NCBI RefSeq assembly: GCF_900119365.1
Contig: NZ_FPJO01000024.1
Span: forward strand, 40,975 to 104,974
DNA: 64,000 nt
Direction: 5' to 3'
Origin: Streptomyces atratus
Lineage (GTDB): Bacteria; Actinomycetota; Actinomycetes; Streptomycetales; Streptomycetaceae
A program made the translations under genes and the position numbers. The notes under the pieces are model-generated. The model saw nothing but the letters and a program-made list of their open reading frames with translations, made no database searches and was not told where the DNA came from. Positions 17,507 through 27,146 of this stretch are shown here, piece after piece (the first letter of the stretch is position 1; each line of letters starts with the position of its first letter).

Positions 17507-18727
17507 TCACTCTCCCGCGTACTTCTTGCTGACCGACTCGTAGACGCCCTTGGCATCTTTGCCGAGCCGCGGTCCGGCCAGCCAGCCGGCGGTCACCGGT
17601 CCGATGGAGGTGTTCGAGACCAGCGCGGGCTTGCCGTCCTGTCCCTTCGCGACCCAGCCACCGCCCGAGGAACCGCCGGTCATGGTGCAGCCGATGCGGT
17701 ACATGGTCGGGTCCTGCGCCGTCAGCGAGAGCCGGCCCGGCTTGTCCACGCACTGGAAGGCCTTCTGACCGTCGTACGGCGGAGCGGCCGGGAAGCCGGT
17801 CGCCGTCATGCTGTCGATCTTCGGCACGGCCGGGGCGTTGAAATCGACGGGCAGCGCGGAACCGACCGTCTCCTCCAGGGACTTGCCCGCCGATCCCTTC
17901 TCCGGCGTCACGTGCAGCACCGCGAAGTCGTACGGCGCGCCCAGTCCGCCCATCGAGGAACCCTGCGAGATCCACTGGTCGGACGTCTGCGCCCAGGTGC
18001 CCCACCACACGCCGTAGGGGGCGATCTCCTGCTTGGTCGCCTTCTTCAGCCCGGCCAGGGAAAGGCCCTGGTTGTTGTACGAGGGCACGAAGGCGATGTT
18101 GCGGTACCAGCCGCCCTTCTTGCCCGCGTGCACACAGTGCCCGGCGGTCCACACCAGGTTGGACTTCCCGGGGTGCGCCGGGTCCTTCACCACGGTCGCG
18201 GAACAGATCATGGAGCCTTCGGGGCCGTCGAAGAGCAGCTTCCCGGACTCGGCGGCATTGGCGTGGTACGGCGTCCGGACGCCCGCGGCCTGGACCGGCG
18301 CGGGCGTCGGGTCCGTCACGCCCTCGTCACCCGAGATGTCGTTGTCGACCGGCTTCTCGGGCGACTTGTCCGCATCGCGCATCCGGTCCGGGTCCCAGAG
18401 GTCCTCGATGATCGGGTTGACGAAGTCCTTGGCCTCACGCAGCCACTTGTCCCTGTCCCAGTTCTTCCAGTCGCCGTTCTTCCACTGGTCGAGGTCGATC
18501 CCGTGTTCCTTGAGCCGGTCCTTCAGATCGTCAGGAATCGTGATCTTGCCGTCCGACGACTGGCCGGCGGAGACGCTCGGCTTGTCACTCGCGTTGTCCT
18601 CCTCGGGCCCGCAGGCCGTGGCGGTGAGCGCGAGGACCGCGGTGACCGCGGCCACGGCGAGCACCGACGAAGGCCGGCGGCCCGTCCTCCCCCGGCGTGC
18701 GGCGAGAACCGGTCGAATGAGTCGCAT
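17507..18727 (-). CDS. Trypsin-like lipoprotein serine protease (copy 2)
   Basis: Paralogue of the downstream protease, 406 aa, with the same order of parts: Arg-rich signal with lipobox LTATAC, spacer, Trp-rich segment (WKNGDWKNWDRDKWLREAKD), then a chymotrypsin-like domain with TAGHCVH, YDFAVLHV and GGSSGGGW. The Trp-rich segment is nearly identical between the copies, whereas the linker between lipid anchor and this segment has diverged. ATG 18727 is preceded by AGGGGGA. It is divergent from the siderophore operon across a 328-bp region. Confidence 0.82.
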   Translation of the reverse strand: MRLIRPVLAARRGRTGRRPSSVLAVAAVTAVLALTATACGPEEDNASDKPSVSAGQSSDGKITIPDDLKDRLKEHGIDLDQWKNGDWKNWDRDKWLREAKDFVNPIIEDLWDPDRMRDADKSPEKPVDNDISGDEGVTDPTPAPVQAAGVRTPYHANAAESGKLLFDGPEGSMICSATVVKDPAHPGKSNLVWTAGHCVHAGKKGGWYRNIAFVPSYNNQGLSLAGLKKATKQEIAPYGVWWGTWAQTSDQWISQGSSMGGLGAPYDFAVLHVTPEKGSAGKSLEETVGSALPVDFNAPAVPKIDSMTATGFPAAPPYDGQKAFQCVDKPGRLSLTAQDPTMYRIGCTMTGGSSGGGWVAKGQDGKPALVSNTSIGPVTAGWLAGPRLGKDAKGVYESVSKKYAGE

Positions 18728-18818
18728 GTGGTGATCCCCCTGGGACTTCGTAACTCAACACTTCTGTACTGCACTGCGGTACTGCTCCGAGCCATCCGCT
18801 CCGAACACCCTGCGGACT

Positions 18819-18836
18819 CCCGGACAACTGTCCGGG
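18819..18836. repeat. Inverted repeat in the protease/siderophore divergent region
   Basis: CCCGGAC-AACT-GTCCGGG, perfect 7-bp arms, lies about 90 bp upstream of protease copy 2 and 220 bp upstream of the aminotransferase gene. It could be a regulator site or a hairpin. The rest of 18728-19055 shows no gene and no recognisable DmdR-type iron box. Confidence 0.4.
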
Positions 18837-19055
18837 GTCCTGTGCGGCCCCCACTATGCCGGTGCCGATGGGGACGGTGAGCGGCAGGGCCGCGGTTCCG
18901 CCTCCGCAAGGATCTTCGGATTTACCCGTGATCCGCCGCGCCCGGCGTCGTTGGTACGTGCGAGGGACCCGGGGAAAGCGTTCATCCCCGAACTCCGTCC
19001 GCGCACCGACGTACTGATGTGCAACGCAACCGTTACACCGGGAGGACCGACAGCC

Positions 19056-20435
19056 GTGGCCGTGACCGAACCAGCCCCGGTGGCAGCACCGACGGTGCAC
19101 GAGGGGATCCTGCGCCGCCAGTCCCTGCGCGAATCCGCCGCCCGTACCTATGCGCGGTCGCTGCCGATCGTGCCGGTGCGGGCCCGCGGACTGACCATCG
19201 AGGGCGCGGACGGCCGGCGGTATCTCGACTGCCTCTCCGGAGCCGGCACCCTGGCGCTCGGCCACAACCACCCGGTCGTCCTGGAGGCCATCAAGAAGGT
19301 CATCGACTCGGGTGCGCCGCTGCATGTGCTCGACCTCGCCACCCCGGTCAAGGACGCCTTCATCACGGAGCTGTTCGCCACCCTGCCACCGCGGTTCGCC
19401 GACAACGCCCGGATCCAGTTCTGCGGACCGGCGGGCACGGACGCGGTCGAGGCGGCGTTCAAGCTGGTCCGCGGCGCGACCGGCCGCAGCGGCCTGCTCG
19501 CCTTCACCGGCGCCTACCACGGGATGACCGCGGGAGCCCTCGCCGCATCGGGCGGCGCCGAGGACGTACGGGTGACCAGGCTGCCCTTCCCGCGCGACTA
19601 CCGCTGCCCCTTCGGCGTCGGCGGCGAGCGCGGCGCGGAGCTCGCCGCCCGGTGGACCGAGAACCTCCTGGACGACCCCAAGGCGGGCACACCGGCACCG
19701 GCCGGGATGATCCTCGAACCGGTGCAGGGGGAGGGCGGTGTGAACCCCGCCCCCGACGGCTGGATGCGCCGGATGCGCGAGATCACCGAGGCCCGCTCCG
19801 TCCCACTGATCGCCGACGAGGTCCAGACGGGCGTCGGCCGCACCGGCGCCTTCTGGGCGGTGGAGCACAGCGGGATCGTGCCCGATGTGATGGTGCTCTC
19901 CAAAGCGATCGGCGGTTCCCTCCCGCTCGCCGTGATCGTCTACCGCTCCGAACTCGACACCTGGCAGCCGGGCGCCCACGCCGGCACGTTCCGGGGCAAC
20001 CAGCTCGCGATGGCGGCGGGCACGGCCACCCTGGCCTTCGTACGGGAGAACGGCCTCGCCGAACGCGCCGCGATCCTCGGTGCCCGCATGCTCGCCCGCC
20101 TCCAGGCGCTGGCCACCGACCATCCCGCCATCGGCGACGTACGCGGACGCGGTCTGATGATCGGGATCGAGCTGGTCGACCCGGAGGCCACCGCTCCCGG
20201 TGACGGCCCCGAGCCCCCGCCCGCGCCCGCCCTCGCCGCCGCCGTCCAGCAGGAGTGCCTGCGCCGCGGGCTCATCGTCGAACTCGGCGGACGCCACTCC
20301 ACCGTCGTACGCCTCCTGCCTCCCCTCACGCTCACCGACGAACAGGCAACAGCGGTCGTGGACCGCCTCGCCGACGCCCTGGCAGCCGCCGAGCGGCTGC
20401 CGCACCGCCGGACCACGACCGGGTCGATCCGCTGA
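19056..20435 (+). CDS. Class III (diaminobutyrate-2-oxoglutarate type) aminotransferase, siderophore operon
   Basis: PLP-dependent aminotransferase, 459 aa, related to 2,4-diaminobutyrate aminotransferases that supply the diamine unit of rhizobactin/schizokinen-type siderophores. Motifs are GPAGTDAVEAAFKL, AYHGMTAG, EPVQGEGGVNP, DEVQTGVGRTG, the PLP Lys in LSKAIGG and GTFRGNQLAM. GTG 19056 is chosen because GGGAGG lies 10 nt upstream; the frame is open to 18951. It is first in a four-gene operon with a 29-bp gap to the first IucA/IucC gene. The exact substrate is inferred from the neighbours. Confidence 0.85.
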   Translation: MAVTEPAPVAAPTVHEGILRRQSLRESAARTYARSLPIVPVRARGLTIEGADGRRYLDCLSGAGTLALGHNHPVVLEAIKKVIDSGAPLHVLDLATPVKDAFITELFATLPPRFADNARIQFCGPAGTDAVEAAFKLVRGATGRSGLLAFTGAYHGMTAGALAASGGAEDVRVTRLPFPRDYRCPFGVGGERGAELAARWTENLLDDPKAGTPAPAGMILEPVQGEGGVNPAPDGWMRRMREITEARSVPLIADEVQTGVGRTGAFWAVEHSGIVPDVMVLSKAIGGSLPLAVIVYRSELDTWQPGAHAGTFRGNQLAMAAGTATLAFVRENGLAERAAILGARMLARLQALATDHPAIGDVRGRGLMIGIELVDPEATAPGDGPEPPPAPALAAAVQQECLRRGLIVELGGRHSTVVRLLPPLTLTDEQATAVVDRLADALAAAERLPHRRTTTGSIR

Positions 20436-20464
20436 CCCCGGACACCCTCACAAGAAGGACCGCC

Positions 20465-22339
20465 GTGAACCCCACCCCCGCGCCCCAGGCCGACGGCTCT
20501 CCCCCCACCCAGCAGCTCGCCGGCCCCCTCGTCGTCGAACAGTCCACCGTGCCGCGCCAGATGACGGCACCGCCCGGCGAGCGGTACACCCCGGACTCCG
20601 CGGCCACCGGCAGGGCGGCGGCCGACCCGCTCGACCACCCGGACCCGCTGCGGGCCGCCGACACCGCGGGCGCGGAGAATCTGCTCCGCTGCTGGGTCCG
20701 GGAGACCGGTCAACCCGGCCCGGACGGCCGCACGCTGCGGATCCCGCTCCCCGCCAGCGGAACGGCCCTGCTCGTCCCCGTCCTCTACTGGTCGGCCACG
20801 GGCTGCCACCGCTTCGGCCCGCCCGCCCTGGAGGGCGCACCCGAAGGAGCGCCGCCCGCCGACGCCGTCACGATCGCCGCTCTCCTGGGCCGCGAGGCCG
20901 ACCGCGACGAGGGCGCCGACATGGTGGCCCGGGTGGCCGACTCGGTACGGCGCACCGCCGGCTTCATCGCCGAACGGCGCCGCGACCCCCACGCCCCGGC
21001 CGGGGCGGACCTCTTCCTCACCGCGGAGCAGTCGCTGCTGCTCGGACACCCGCTTCACCCCACCCCCAAGAGCCGCGAAGGGCTCTCCGACGCCGAGTCC
21101 CGCCTCTACTCACCCGAGTCGCACGGCTCCTTCCCGCTGCACTGGATGGCCGTCGACCGGTCCGTGCTGGCCACCGACTCCGCCTGGACCGACGGAGGCC
21201 GTCCCGTACCGGCCACCGAGCTGCTCACCTCCCACACCGGGGGCCTGCGCCTCCCCGACAACACCGCACCGATTCCGCTCCATCCCTGGCAGGCCCGCGA
21301 ACTCGCGCACCGCCCCGAGGTGGCAGCCCTCCTCGACGCCGGACTCCTCCACGACCTGGGACCGCACGGCGGCCGCTGGCACCCCACCTCCTCGGTCCGC
21401 ACTGTGCACCGGCCCGCCGCCGAGGTCATGCTCAAGCTCTCCCTCGGCGTACGCATCACCAACTCCCGCCGGGAGAACCTCCGCAAGGAGCTCCACCGCG
21501 GCGTGGAGGTCCACCGGCTGCTCCGCACCGGGCTCGCCACGCGGTGGCACGCCGCCCACCCGGGCTTCGACATCGTCCGCGACCCCGCCTGGCTCGCCGT
21601 CGACGGCCCGGACGGCGAACCCGTGCGGGGCCTGGACGTGATGCTCCGTCACAACCCCTTCGGGCCGCACGACGACGCGGTCTGTATCGCGGCCCTGACC
21701 GCCCCGCGTCCGTGGCCGGGGAGGGTGGGAATGCAGTCGCGCCTCGCCGAGATCGTCCACTCGCTGGCCGCCGTCACCGGAAGGGCCGTGGGCGCGGTTG
21801 CCGCCGAGTGGTTCCTGCGCTACCTGGACCGCGTCGTGCGCCCCGTGCTCTGGCTCGACGGCCACGCGGGCGTGGCGCTCGAAGCGCACCAGCAGAACAC
21901 CCTGGTGCTGCTCGGCCCCGAGGGCTGGCCGGTCGGCGGCCGATACCGCGACAACCAGGGCTACTACTTCCGCGAGTCCCACCGCGCGGCGCTGGAGCAC
22001 CGGCTCCCCGGCATCGGATCGGTCAGCGACACCTTCGTCTCCGACGCGGTCACCGACGAACGCTTCGCCTACTACCTCGGCATCAACAATGTGTTCGGCC
22101 TGATCGGCGCGTTCGGCGCCGAGCGCCTCGCCGACGAACGCGTACTCGTCGCGGCCTTCCGCCGATTCCTCGGCTCGGCCGCCACCCTGGGCTCCCCGCT
22201 CTCCGCCCACCTGCTGGAGAAGCCCCATCTGCGGTGCAAGGCCAACCTGCTGACCCGGATGTACGGCCTGGACGAACTCGTCGGCCCCGTCGACACCCAG
22301 TCCGTCTACGTCACCATTGCCAACCCCCTGTGTGCCTGA
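20465..22339 (+). CDS. IucA/IucC-family siderophore synthetase (first copy)
   Basis: NIS synthetase, 624 aa, that adenylates a carboxylate such as citrate and condenses it with an amine or hydroxylamine. Family motifs are GHPLHPTPKSREGLS, LKLSLGVRITNSRREN and GVALEAHQQNTLVLL, with a C-terminal FhuF-like helical part (INNVFGLIGAFGAERL). GTG 20465 follows AAGAAGGA. The N-terminal 70 residues are a Pro/Ala-rich extension. The HPTPKSR-type motif places it with IucA/RhbC-like enzymes that act early on free citrate; this subtype call is inference. Confidence 0.9.
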   Translation: MNPTPAPQADGSPPTQQLAGPLVVEQSTVPRQMTAPPGERYTPDSAATGRAAADPLDHPDPLRAADTAGAENLLRCWVRETGQPGPDGRTLRIPLPASGTALLVPVLYWSATGCHRFGPPALEGAPEGAPPADAVTIAALLGREADRDEGADMVARVADSVRRTAGFIAERRRDPHAPAGADLFLTAEQSLLLGHPLHPTPKSREGLSDAESRLYSPESHGSFPLHWMAVDRSVLATDSAWTDGGRPVPATELLTSHTGGLRLPDNTAPIPLHPWQARELAHRPEVAALLDAGLLHDLGPHGGRWHPTSSVRTVHRPAAEVMLKLSLGVRITNSRRENLRKELHRGVEVHRLLRTGLATRWHAAHPGFDIVRDPAWLAVDGPDGEPVRGLDVMLRHNPFGPHDDAVCIAALTAPRPWPGRVGMQSRLAEIVHSLAAVTGRAVGAVAAEWFLRYLDRVVRPVLWLDGHAGVALEAHQQNTLVLLGPEGWPVGGRYRDNQGYYFRESHRAALEHRLPGIGSVSDTFVSDAVTDERFAYYLGINNVFGLIGAFGAERLADERVLVAAFRRFLGSAATLGSPLSAHLLEKPHLRCKANLLTRMYGLDELVGPVDTQSVYVTIANPLCA

Positions 22340-22383
22340 GGGAACATGACCACTTCCTGAACCGCCGAGAGGAGAGCGACACC

Positions 22384-23148
22384 GTGGCTAGCGCCGATGC
22401 GCAGACCGACGCCGGTACCGGCCCTGCCCCACCGGCCGACACGGGTGCCGAGGACACCCTGGACCTGGAGCTCCCCGAGGAGCTCCTCGCGCTGTTCGGG
22501 GAGGACCCCCCGGCCACCGAGGGCGACGCGGGTCAGGCGGCGGGTGCGCGGCCGGCCGTGAGCAGGGCCGCCTCCTCCGATCTGCTCGACCGCCCGGCCG
22601 ACTGGCGGCCGGTCACCACCCCGGCCGGAGTCCTCCAGCTCGTGCCCGTGCGACTGGAACGCGACCTCGCCGTACTGAGCCGCTGGATGAACGACCCCGC
22701 GGTCGCGGCCTTCTGGGAACTCGCCGGACCCGAAGCCGTCACCGCCGCCCATCTGCGCCCTCAACTCGACGGCGACGGACGCAGCGTCCCCTGCCTCGGC
22801 GTGCTGGCGGGCGTCCCCATGAGCTACTGGGAGATCTACCGCGCGGATCTCGACCCGCTGGCACGCCACTACCCGGCCCGTCCGCACGACACCGGAATCC
22901 ACCTGCTCATCGGCGGCGTGAACAACCGCGGACGCGGCCTCGGCACCACCCTGCTGCGGGCCGTCGCCGACCTCGTGCTCGACAACCGCCCCCGGTGTGC
23001 GCGTGTTGTCGCGGAACCCGACCTCCGTAACACCCCGTCCGTCTCCGCCTTCCTGAGTGCCGGCTTCCGCTTCTCCGCGGAACTCGAACTCCCCGACAAA
23101 CGAGCCGCCCTGATGGTCCGCGACCGAACCCATCGTGCCCAGCTGTGA
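22384..23148 (+). CDS. GNAT acyltransferase of the siderophore operon (IucB/RhbD-like)
   Basis: 254-aa protein with an acidic, disordered N-terminal 75 residues and a C-terminal GNAT domain of the siderophore type: WMNDPAVAAFWELAGPE, PMSYWEIYRADLDPLARHY, GIHLLIGGVNNRGRGLGTTL and AEPDLRNTPSVSAFLSAGF. In related pathways this enzyme acylates an N-hydroxylated diamine. GTG 22384 is supported by GAGAGGAG 9 nt upstream. It lies between the two IucA/IucC genes, the same order as rhbC-rhbD-(rhbE)-rhbF but without the monooxygenase gene. The long acidic leader is unusual for RhbD-type enzymes. Confidence 0.87.
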   Translation: MASADAQTDAGTGPAPPADTGAEDTLDLELPEELLALFGEDPPATEGDAGQAAGARPAVSRAASSDLLDRPADWRPVTTPAGVLQLVPVRLERDLAVLSRWMNDPAVAAFWELAGPEAVTAAHLRPQLDGDGRSVPCLGVLAGVPMSYWEIYRADLDPLARHYPARPHDTGIHLLIGGVNNRGRGLGTTLLRAVADLVLDNRPRCARVVAEPDLRNTPSVSAFLSAGFRFSAELELPDKRAALMVRDRTHRAQL

Positions 23149-23208
23149 ACGAACTGCCGCTCACCTCATACCGCTCGAACCCCATCGGTTCCATCCCGAG
23201 GAGTCCCC

Positions 23209-25107
23209 GTGCCGAAATATCCCGAGAGTCATGATTCAGCGAAGTCCGCCGAGCTGCTCAGCACACCGGAACTGAACCGGGCGGTCTGGGACCGGGCCGC
23301 CGCCCGACTGCTCGCGAAGATGCTCGCCCAGTTCGCCTACGAGGAAGTCGTCGAGCCGGCCCGGCAGGCCGGCGGGGGCGACAGGTACACCCTCGGCCTC
23401 GACGACGGCGGAACCCTCGGCTTCAGCGCCCGGCGGGGCGTGTACGGGAGCTGGCACATCGCTTCGGACTCGATTCTGGAGACGCCCGGGAGCACCCCCG
23501 GAACAGCGGTCGGGTCGGGGCCCGACGACGAGGAGCCGGGCGGAAGGAACACCGGGGCCGTCCCCTTCCGCGATCCCCTCCAGTTCCTCGTACGCGCCCG
23601 CCGGCTCCTGGACATCGACGGCGCCACCCTCGGGCACCTCATCCGTGAGATCACCACCACCCTCACCGCCGACGCCCGGCTCGACCACACCGCGCTCCCC
23701 GCCGCCCGGCTGGCCGAACTCGACTACGCCGAGCTGGAAGGGCACCAGACCGGCCACCCCTGGCTCGTCGCCAACAAGGGCCGCCTGGGATTCTCAGCAG
23801 CCGACGCCTCGCGCCACACCCCCGAGGCCCGCACGCCCCTCACGCTGCCGTGGATCGCGGTCTCCACGAGGATCGCCGCCTACCGCGGAGTGGCCCGCCT
23901 GGCCGGACCGGAGCAGCTGTACGCACAGGAGCTCGACCCGTCGGTCCGCGACTCCTTCGACGCCCTGCTCCGCGCCCGCGGCCTCGACCCCGCCGGCTAC
24001 CTCTGTCTTCCCGTACACCCCTGGCAGTGGGACGAATGGATCGTTCCGGTCTTCGCCCCCGCCATCGCCGCCGGTGACATCGTGCCGCTGCACGCCGACG
24101 CGGACCTCAGGCTGCCGCAGCAGTCCATCCGCACCTTCAGCAACGTGGCGCGCCCCGACCGGCACACCGTCAAGCTGCCCCTGTCGATCCTCAACACACT
24201 GGTCTGGCGGGGACTGCCGACCGAACGCACCCTCGCGGCCCCCGCCGTCACCGCCTGGGTCCACGGCCTGCGGGACCAGGACGCCTTTCTGCGTGACACC
24301 TGCGGGGTCATCCTGCTCGGCGAGGTGGCCTCGGTGGCGGTCGAGCACCCCCTCTACGACCACCTTCCCGAGGCCCCGTACCAGTTCAAGGAGATCCTCG
24401 GCGCGATCTGGCGCGAACCCCTCCAGCCCCGGCTCGCGCCCGGCGAGCGGGCCCGGACCCTCGCCTCGCTGCTCCACATCGATCCGCAGGGCCGCGCCTT
24501 CACGGCCGAGCTCGTCGCCCGCTCCGGGCTGACGCCCACCGCCTGGCTGACCCGCCTCTTCACCGCCCTGCTGCCGCCGTTGCTGCACTTCCTCTACCGG
24601 TACGGCACGGTGTTCTCCCCGCACGGCGAGAACGCGATCGTGGTCTTCGACGACCAGGACGTGCCGGTGCGCCTGGCGATCAAGGACTTCGTCGACGACG
24701 TGAACGTCAGCGCCCGGCCGCTGCCGGAACACGAGTCGATGCCCGAGGACGTACGCCGCGTCCTGCTCACCGAGGAACCCTCCTTCCTCATCCAGTTCAT
24801 CCACGCCGGACTGTTCATCGGGGTGTTCCGCTTCCTCTCCCCGCTCTGCGAGGAACAGCTGGGGGTTCCGGAGGGCGATTTCTGGTCACTCGTCCGCGCC
24901 GAGATCCTGCGCCACCACGCCCGCTTCCCGGAGCTCAAGGAGCGGTTCGAGATGTTCGACCTGCTGACCCCCCGCATCGAACGCCTCTGTCTGAACCGCA
25001 ACCGCCTGCACGTCGACGGATACCGGGACCGCCCCCAGCGCCCGCACGCCGCCATCCACGGGACCGTGCCCAATCCGCTCCACCCCTCCGCCGGAGTCCG
25101 GGAGTGA
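23209..25107 (+). CDS. IucA/IucC-family siderophore synthetase (second copy)
   Basis: Second NIS synthetase, 632 aa, expected to add the second arm to a citrate monoamide. Visible motifs are GHQTGHPWLVANKGRLGFS, LPVHPWQWDEWI, SIRTFSNVARPDRHTVKLPL and HGENAIVVF. The ANKGRLGFS form resembles DesD/type-C enzymes more than the first copy does. GTG 23209 is preceded by GAGGAG. The stop codon is followed after 38 bp by the start of dinG. It is the last gene of the operon. Confidence 0.9.
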   Translation: MPKYPESHDSAKSAELLSTPELNRAVWDRAAARLLAKMLAQFAYEEVVEPARQAGGGDRYTLGLDDGGTLGFSARRGVYGSWHIASDSILETPGSTPGTAVGSGPDDEEPGGRNTGAVPFRDPLQFLVRARRLLDIDGATLGHLIREITTTLTADARLDHTALPAARLAELDYAELEGHQTGHPWLVANKGRLGFSAADASRHTPEARTPLTLPWIAVSTRIAAYRGVARLAGPEQLYAQELDPSVRDSFDALLRARGLDPAGYLCLPVHPWQWDEWIVPVFAPAIAAGDIVPLHADADLRLPQQSIRTFSNVARPDRHTVKLPLSILNTLVWRGLPTERTLAAPAVTAWVHGLRDQDAFLRDTCGVILLGEVASVAVEHPLYDHLPEAPYQFKEILGAIWREPLQPRLAPGERARTLASLLHIDPQGRAFTAELVARSGLTPTAWLTRLFTALLPPLLHFLYRYGTVFSPHGENAIVVFDDQDVPVRLAIKDFVDDVNVSARPLPEHESMPEDVRRVLLTEEPSFLIQFIHAGLFIGVFRFLSPLCEEQLGVPEGDFWSLVRAEILRHHARFPELKERFEMFDLLTPRIERLCLNRNRLHVDGYRDRPQRPHAAIHGTVPNPLHPSAGVRE

Positions 25108-25145
25108 CCTCTGTTGTCAGTGCGGCCCCGTACGCTGGTCGGGCT

Positions 25146-27116
25146 ATGACGAAGCCATCCCTCCCCGAGCTCCTGCACGCCGCCGTGACCGCCGTCGGCG
25201 GTACGGAACGACCAGGTCAGGCCGCCATGGCCGAGGCCGTCGCAGCGGCCGTCGACGACAATTCCCATCTGCTCGTCCAGGCCGGCACCGGCACCGGCAA
25301 GTCGCTCGGTTACCTGGTGCCCGCGCTGGCCCACGGGGAGCGGGTGGTGGTGGCCACGGCGACGCTGGCGCTCCAGCGCCAGCTCGTGGAGCGCGACCTA
25401 CCGCGCACGGTCGACGCCCTGCATCCGCTGCTGCGCCGACGCCCCCAGTTCGCCATGCTCAAGGGCCGGTCGAACTACCTCTGTCTGCACCGGCTCCACG
25501 AAGGAGTGCCGCAGGAAGAGGAGGAGGGGCTCTTCGACCAGTTCGAGGCCGCAGCCCCGTCTAGCAAGCTCGGCCAGGATCTGCTCCGGCTCCGGGACTG
25601 GTCCGACGAGACCGAGTCCGGCGATCGCGACGACCTCACTCCCGGGGTCTCCGACCGCGCCTGGGCCCAGGTCTCCGTCTCCTCCCGCGAATGCCTGGGT
25701 GCCGGCAAGTGCGCGTACGGCGCGGAGTGCTTCGCCGAGCTGGCCCGTGAGCGGGCCAAGCTCGCCGATGTCGTCGTCACCAACCACGCCCTCCTCGCCA
25801 TCGATGCCATCGAGGGCGCCCCGGTGCTCCCGCAGCACGAGGTGCTGATCGTCGACGAGGCCCATGAGCTGGTCTCCCGGGTCACCGGGGTGGCCACCGG
25901 CGAGCTCACCCCCGGCCAGGTCAACCGCGCGGTGCGCCGCGCGGCGAAGCTGGTCAACGAGAAGGCCGCCGACGCGCTGCAGACCGCGTCGGAAGGGTTC
26001 GAGCGGGTGATGGAGCTGGCGCTTCCCGGCCGCCTGGAAGAGGTCCCCGAGGACCTCGGCTACGCACTGCTGGCGCTGCGCGACGCCGCGCGCACCGTGA
26101 TCTCGGCCCTGGGCACCACGCGCGACAAGTCCGTCCAGGACGAGGACGCCGTCCGCAAGCAGGCCCTGGCATCGGTGGAGACGATCCACGGCGTCGCCGA
26201 GCGGATCACCCAGGGCTCGGAGTACGACGTCGTCTGGTACGAGCGCCATGACCGCTTCGGCGCCTCCCTGCGGGTCGCACCGCTCTCCGTCTCGGGGCTG
26301 CTGCGCGAGAAGCTGTTCACCGAGCGGTCCGTCGTCCTGACCTCGGCCACGCTCAAGCTCGGCGGGGATTTCAACGGGGTGGGGGCTTCGCTCGGCCTGG
26401 CTCCCGAAGGCACCGCGGGCGACGACATGCCGCAGTGGAAGGGGCTCGACGTCGGCTCGCCGTTCGACTACCCGAAGCAGGGCATCCTGTACGTCGCCAG
26501 GCATCTGGCCACGCCGGGGCGGGACAGCTCCCGCACCGACATGCTGGACGAGCTCGCCGAGCTGGTGGAGGCGGCGGGCGGGCGCACGCTCGGGCTGTTC
26601 TCCTCCATGCGCGCGGCCCAGGCCGCCGCGGAGGAGCTGCGGGGCCGGCTGGACAAGCCGATCCTGCTGCAGGGAGAGGAGACGCTGGGCGAGCTGATCA
26701 AGAATTTCGCCGCCGATCCCGAGACCTGTCTCTTCGGCACGCTGTCGCTCTGGCAGGGCGTCGATGTGCCGGGGGCCAGCTGCCAGCTGGTGGTCATGGA
26801 CCGGATCCCGTTCCCACGCCCCGACGATCCGCTGATGAGCGCGCGCCAGAAGGCGGTCGAGGAGGCGGGCGGCAATGGCTTCATGGCCGTCGCGGCTACG
26901 CATGCCGCCCTGCTGATGGCCCAGGGCGCCGGCCGACTCGTCCGGGCCACGGGCGACAAGGGAGTGGTCGCCGTGCTCGATCCGCGCCTGGCCAACGCCC
27001 GGTACGGCAGCTATCTGCGCGCCTCGCTGCCCGACTTCTGGTACACCACCGACCGCAATCAGGCGCGCCGCTCACTCACGGCGATCGACGCGGCGGCCAA
27101 GGCGGACGGCAAGTAG
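25146..27116 (+). CDS. dinG: DinG/XPD-family ATP-dependent DNA helicase
   Basis: Superfamily 2 helicase, 656 aa, likely acting in DNA repair or R-loop/G4 removal. Walker A is AGTGTGKSLGYL. The four cysteines of the Fe-S domain are visible in NYLCLH, SRECLGAGKC and GAEC. The DEAH box is VDEAHEL, and motifs V/VI are LWQGVDVPGAS and QGAGRLVR. ATG 25146 gives the normal N-terminus. No SOS box is visible just upstream, although lexA is convergent immediately downstream. The helicase may be transcribed with the siderophore operon, since only 38 bp separate them. Confidence 0.9.
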   Translation: MTKPSLPELLHAAVTAVGGTERPGQAAMAEAVAAAVDDNSHLLVQAGTGTGKSLGYLVPALAHGERVVVATATLALQRQLVERDLPRTVDALHPLLRRRPQFAMLKGRSNYLCLHRLHEGVPQEEEEGLFDQFEAAAPSSKLGQDLLRLRDWSDETESGDRDDLTPGVSDRAWAQVSVSSRECLGAGKCAYGAECFAELARERAKLADVVVTNHALLAIDAIEGAPVLPQHEVLIVDEAHELVSRVTGVATGELTPGQVNRAVRRAAKLVNEKAADALQTASEGFERVMELALPGRLEEVPEDLGYALLALRDAARTVISALGTTRDKSVQDEDAVRKQALASVETIHGVAERITQGSEYDVVWYERHDRFGASLRVAPLSVSGLLREKLFTERSVVLTSATLKLGGDFNGVGASLGLAPEGTAGDDMPQWKGLDVGSPFDYPKQGILYVARHLATPGRDSSRTDMLDELAELVEAAGGRTLGLFSSMRAAQAAAEELRGRLDKPILLQGEETLGELIKNFAADPETCLFGTLSLWQGVDVPGASCQLVVMDRIPFPRPDDPLMSARQKAVEEAGGNGFMAVAATHAALLMAQGAGRLVRATGDKGVVAVLDPRLANARYGSYLRASLPDFWYTTDRNQARRSLTAIDAAAKADGK

Positions 27117-27146
27117 CCGGCCCCGGGCGGCTACGGCACGGCAGGA

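Noticed and set aside
18728..19055. DmdR/DtxR iron box for the siderophore operon
   Set aside because: No sequence resembling TTAGGTTAGGCTCACCTAA was seen; only an unrelated inverted repeat is present.
20200..22380. Long frame overlapping the first IucA/IucC gene and continuing into the acyltransferase
   Set aside because: The part before 22384 is Arg/Pro/His-rich shadow sequence; only the GNAT portion is real, with its own ribosome-binding site.
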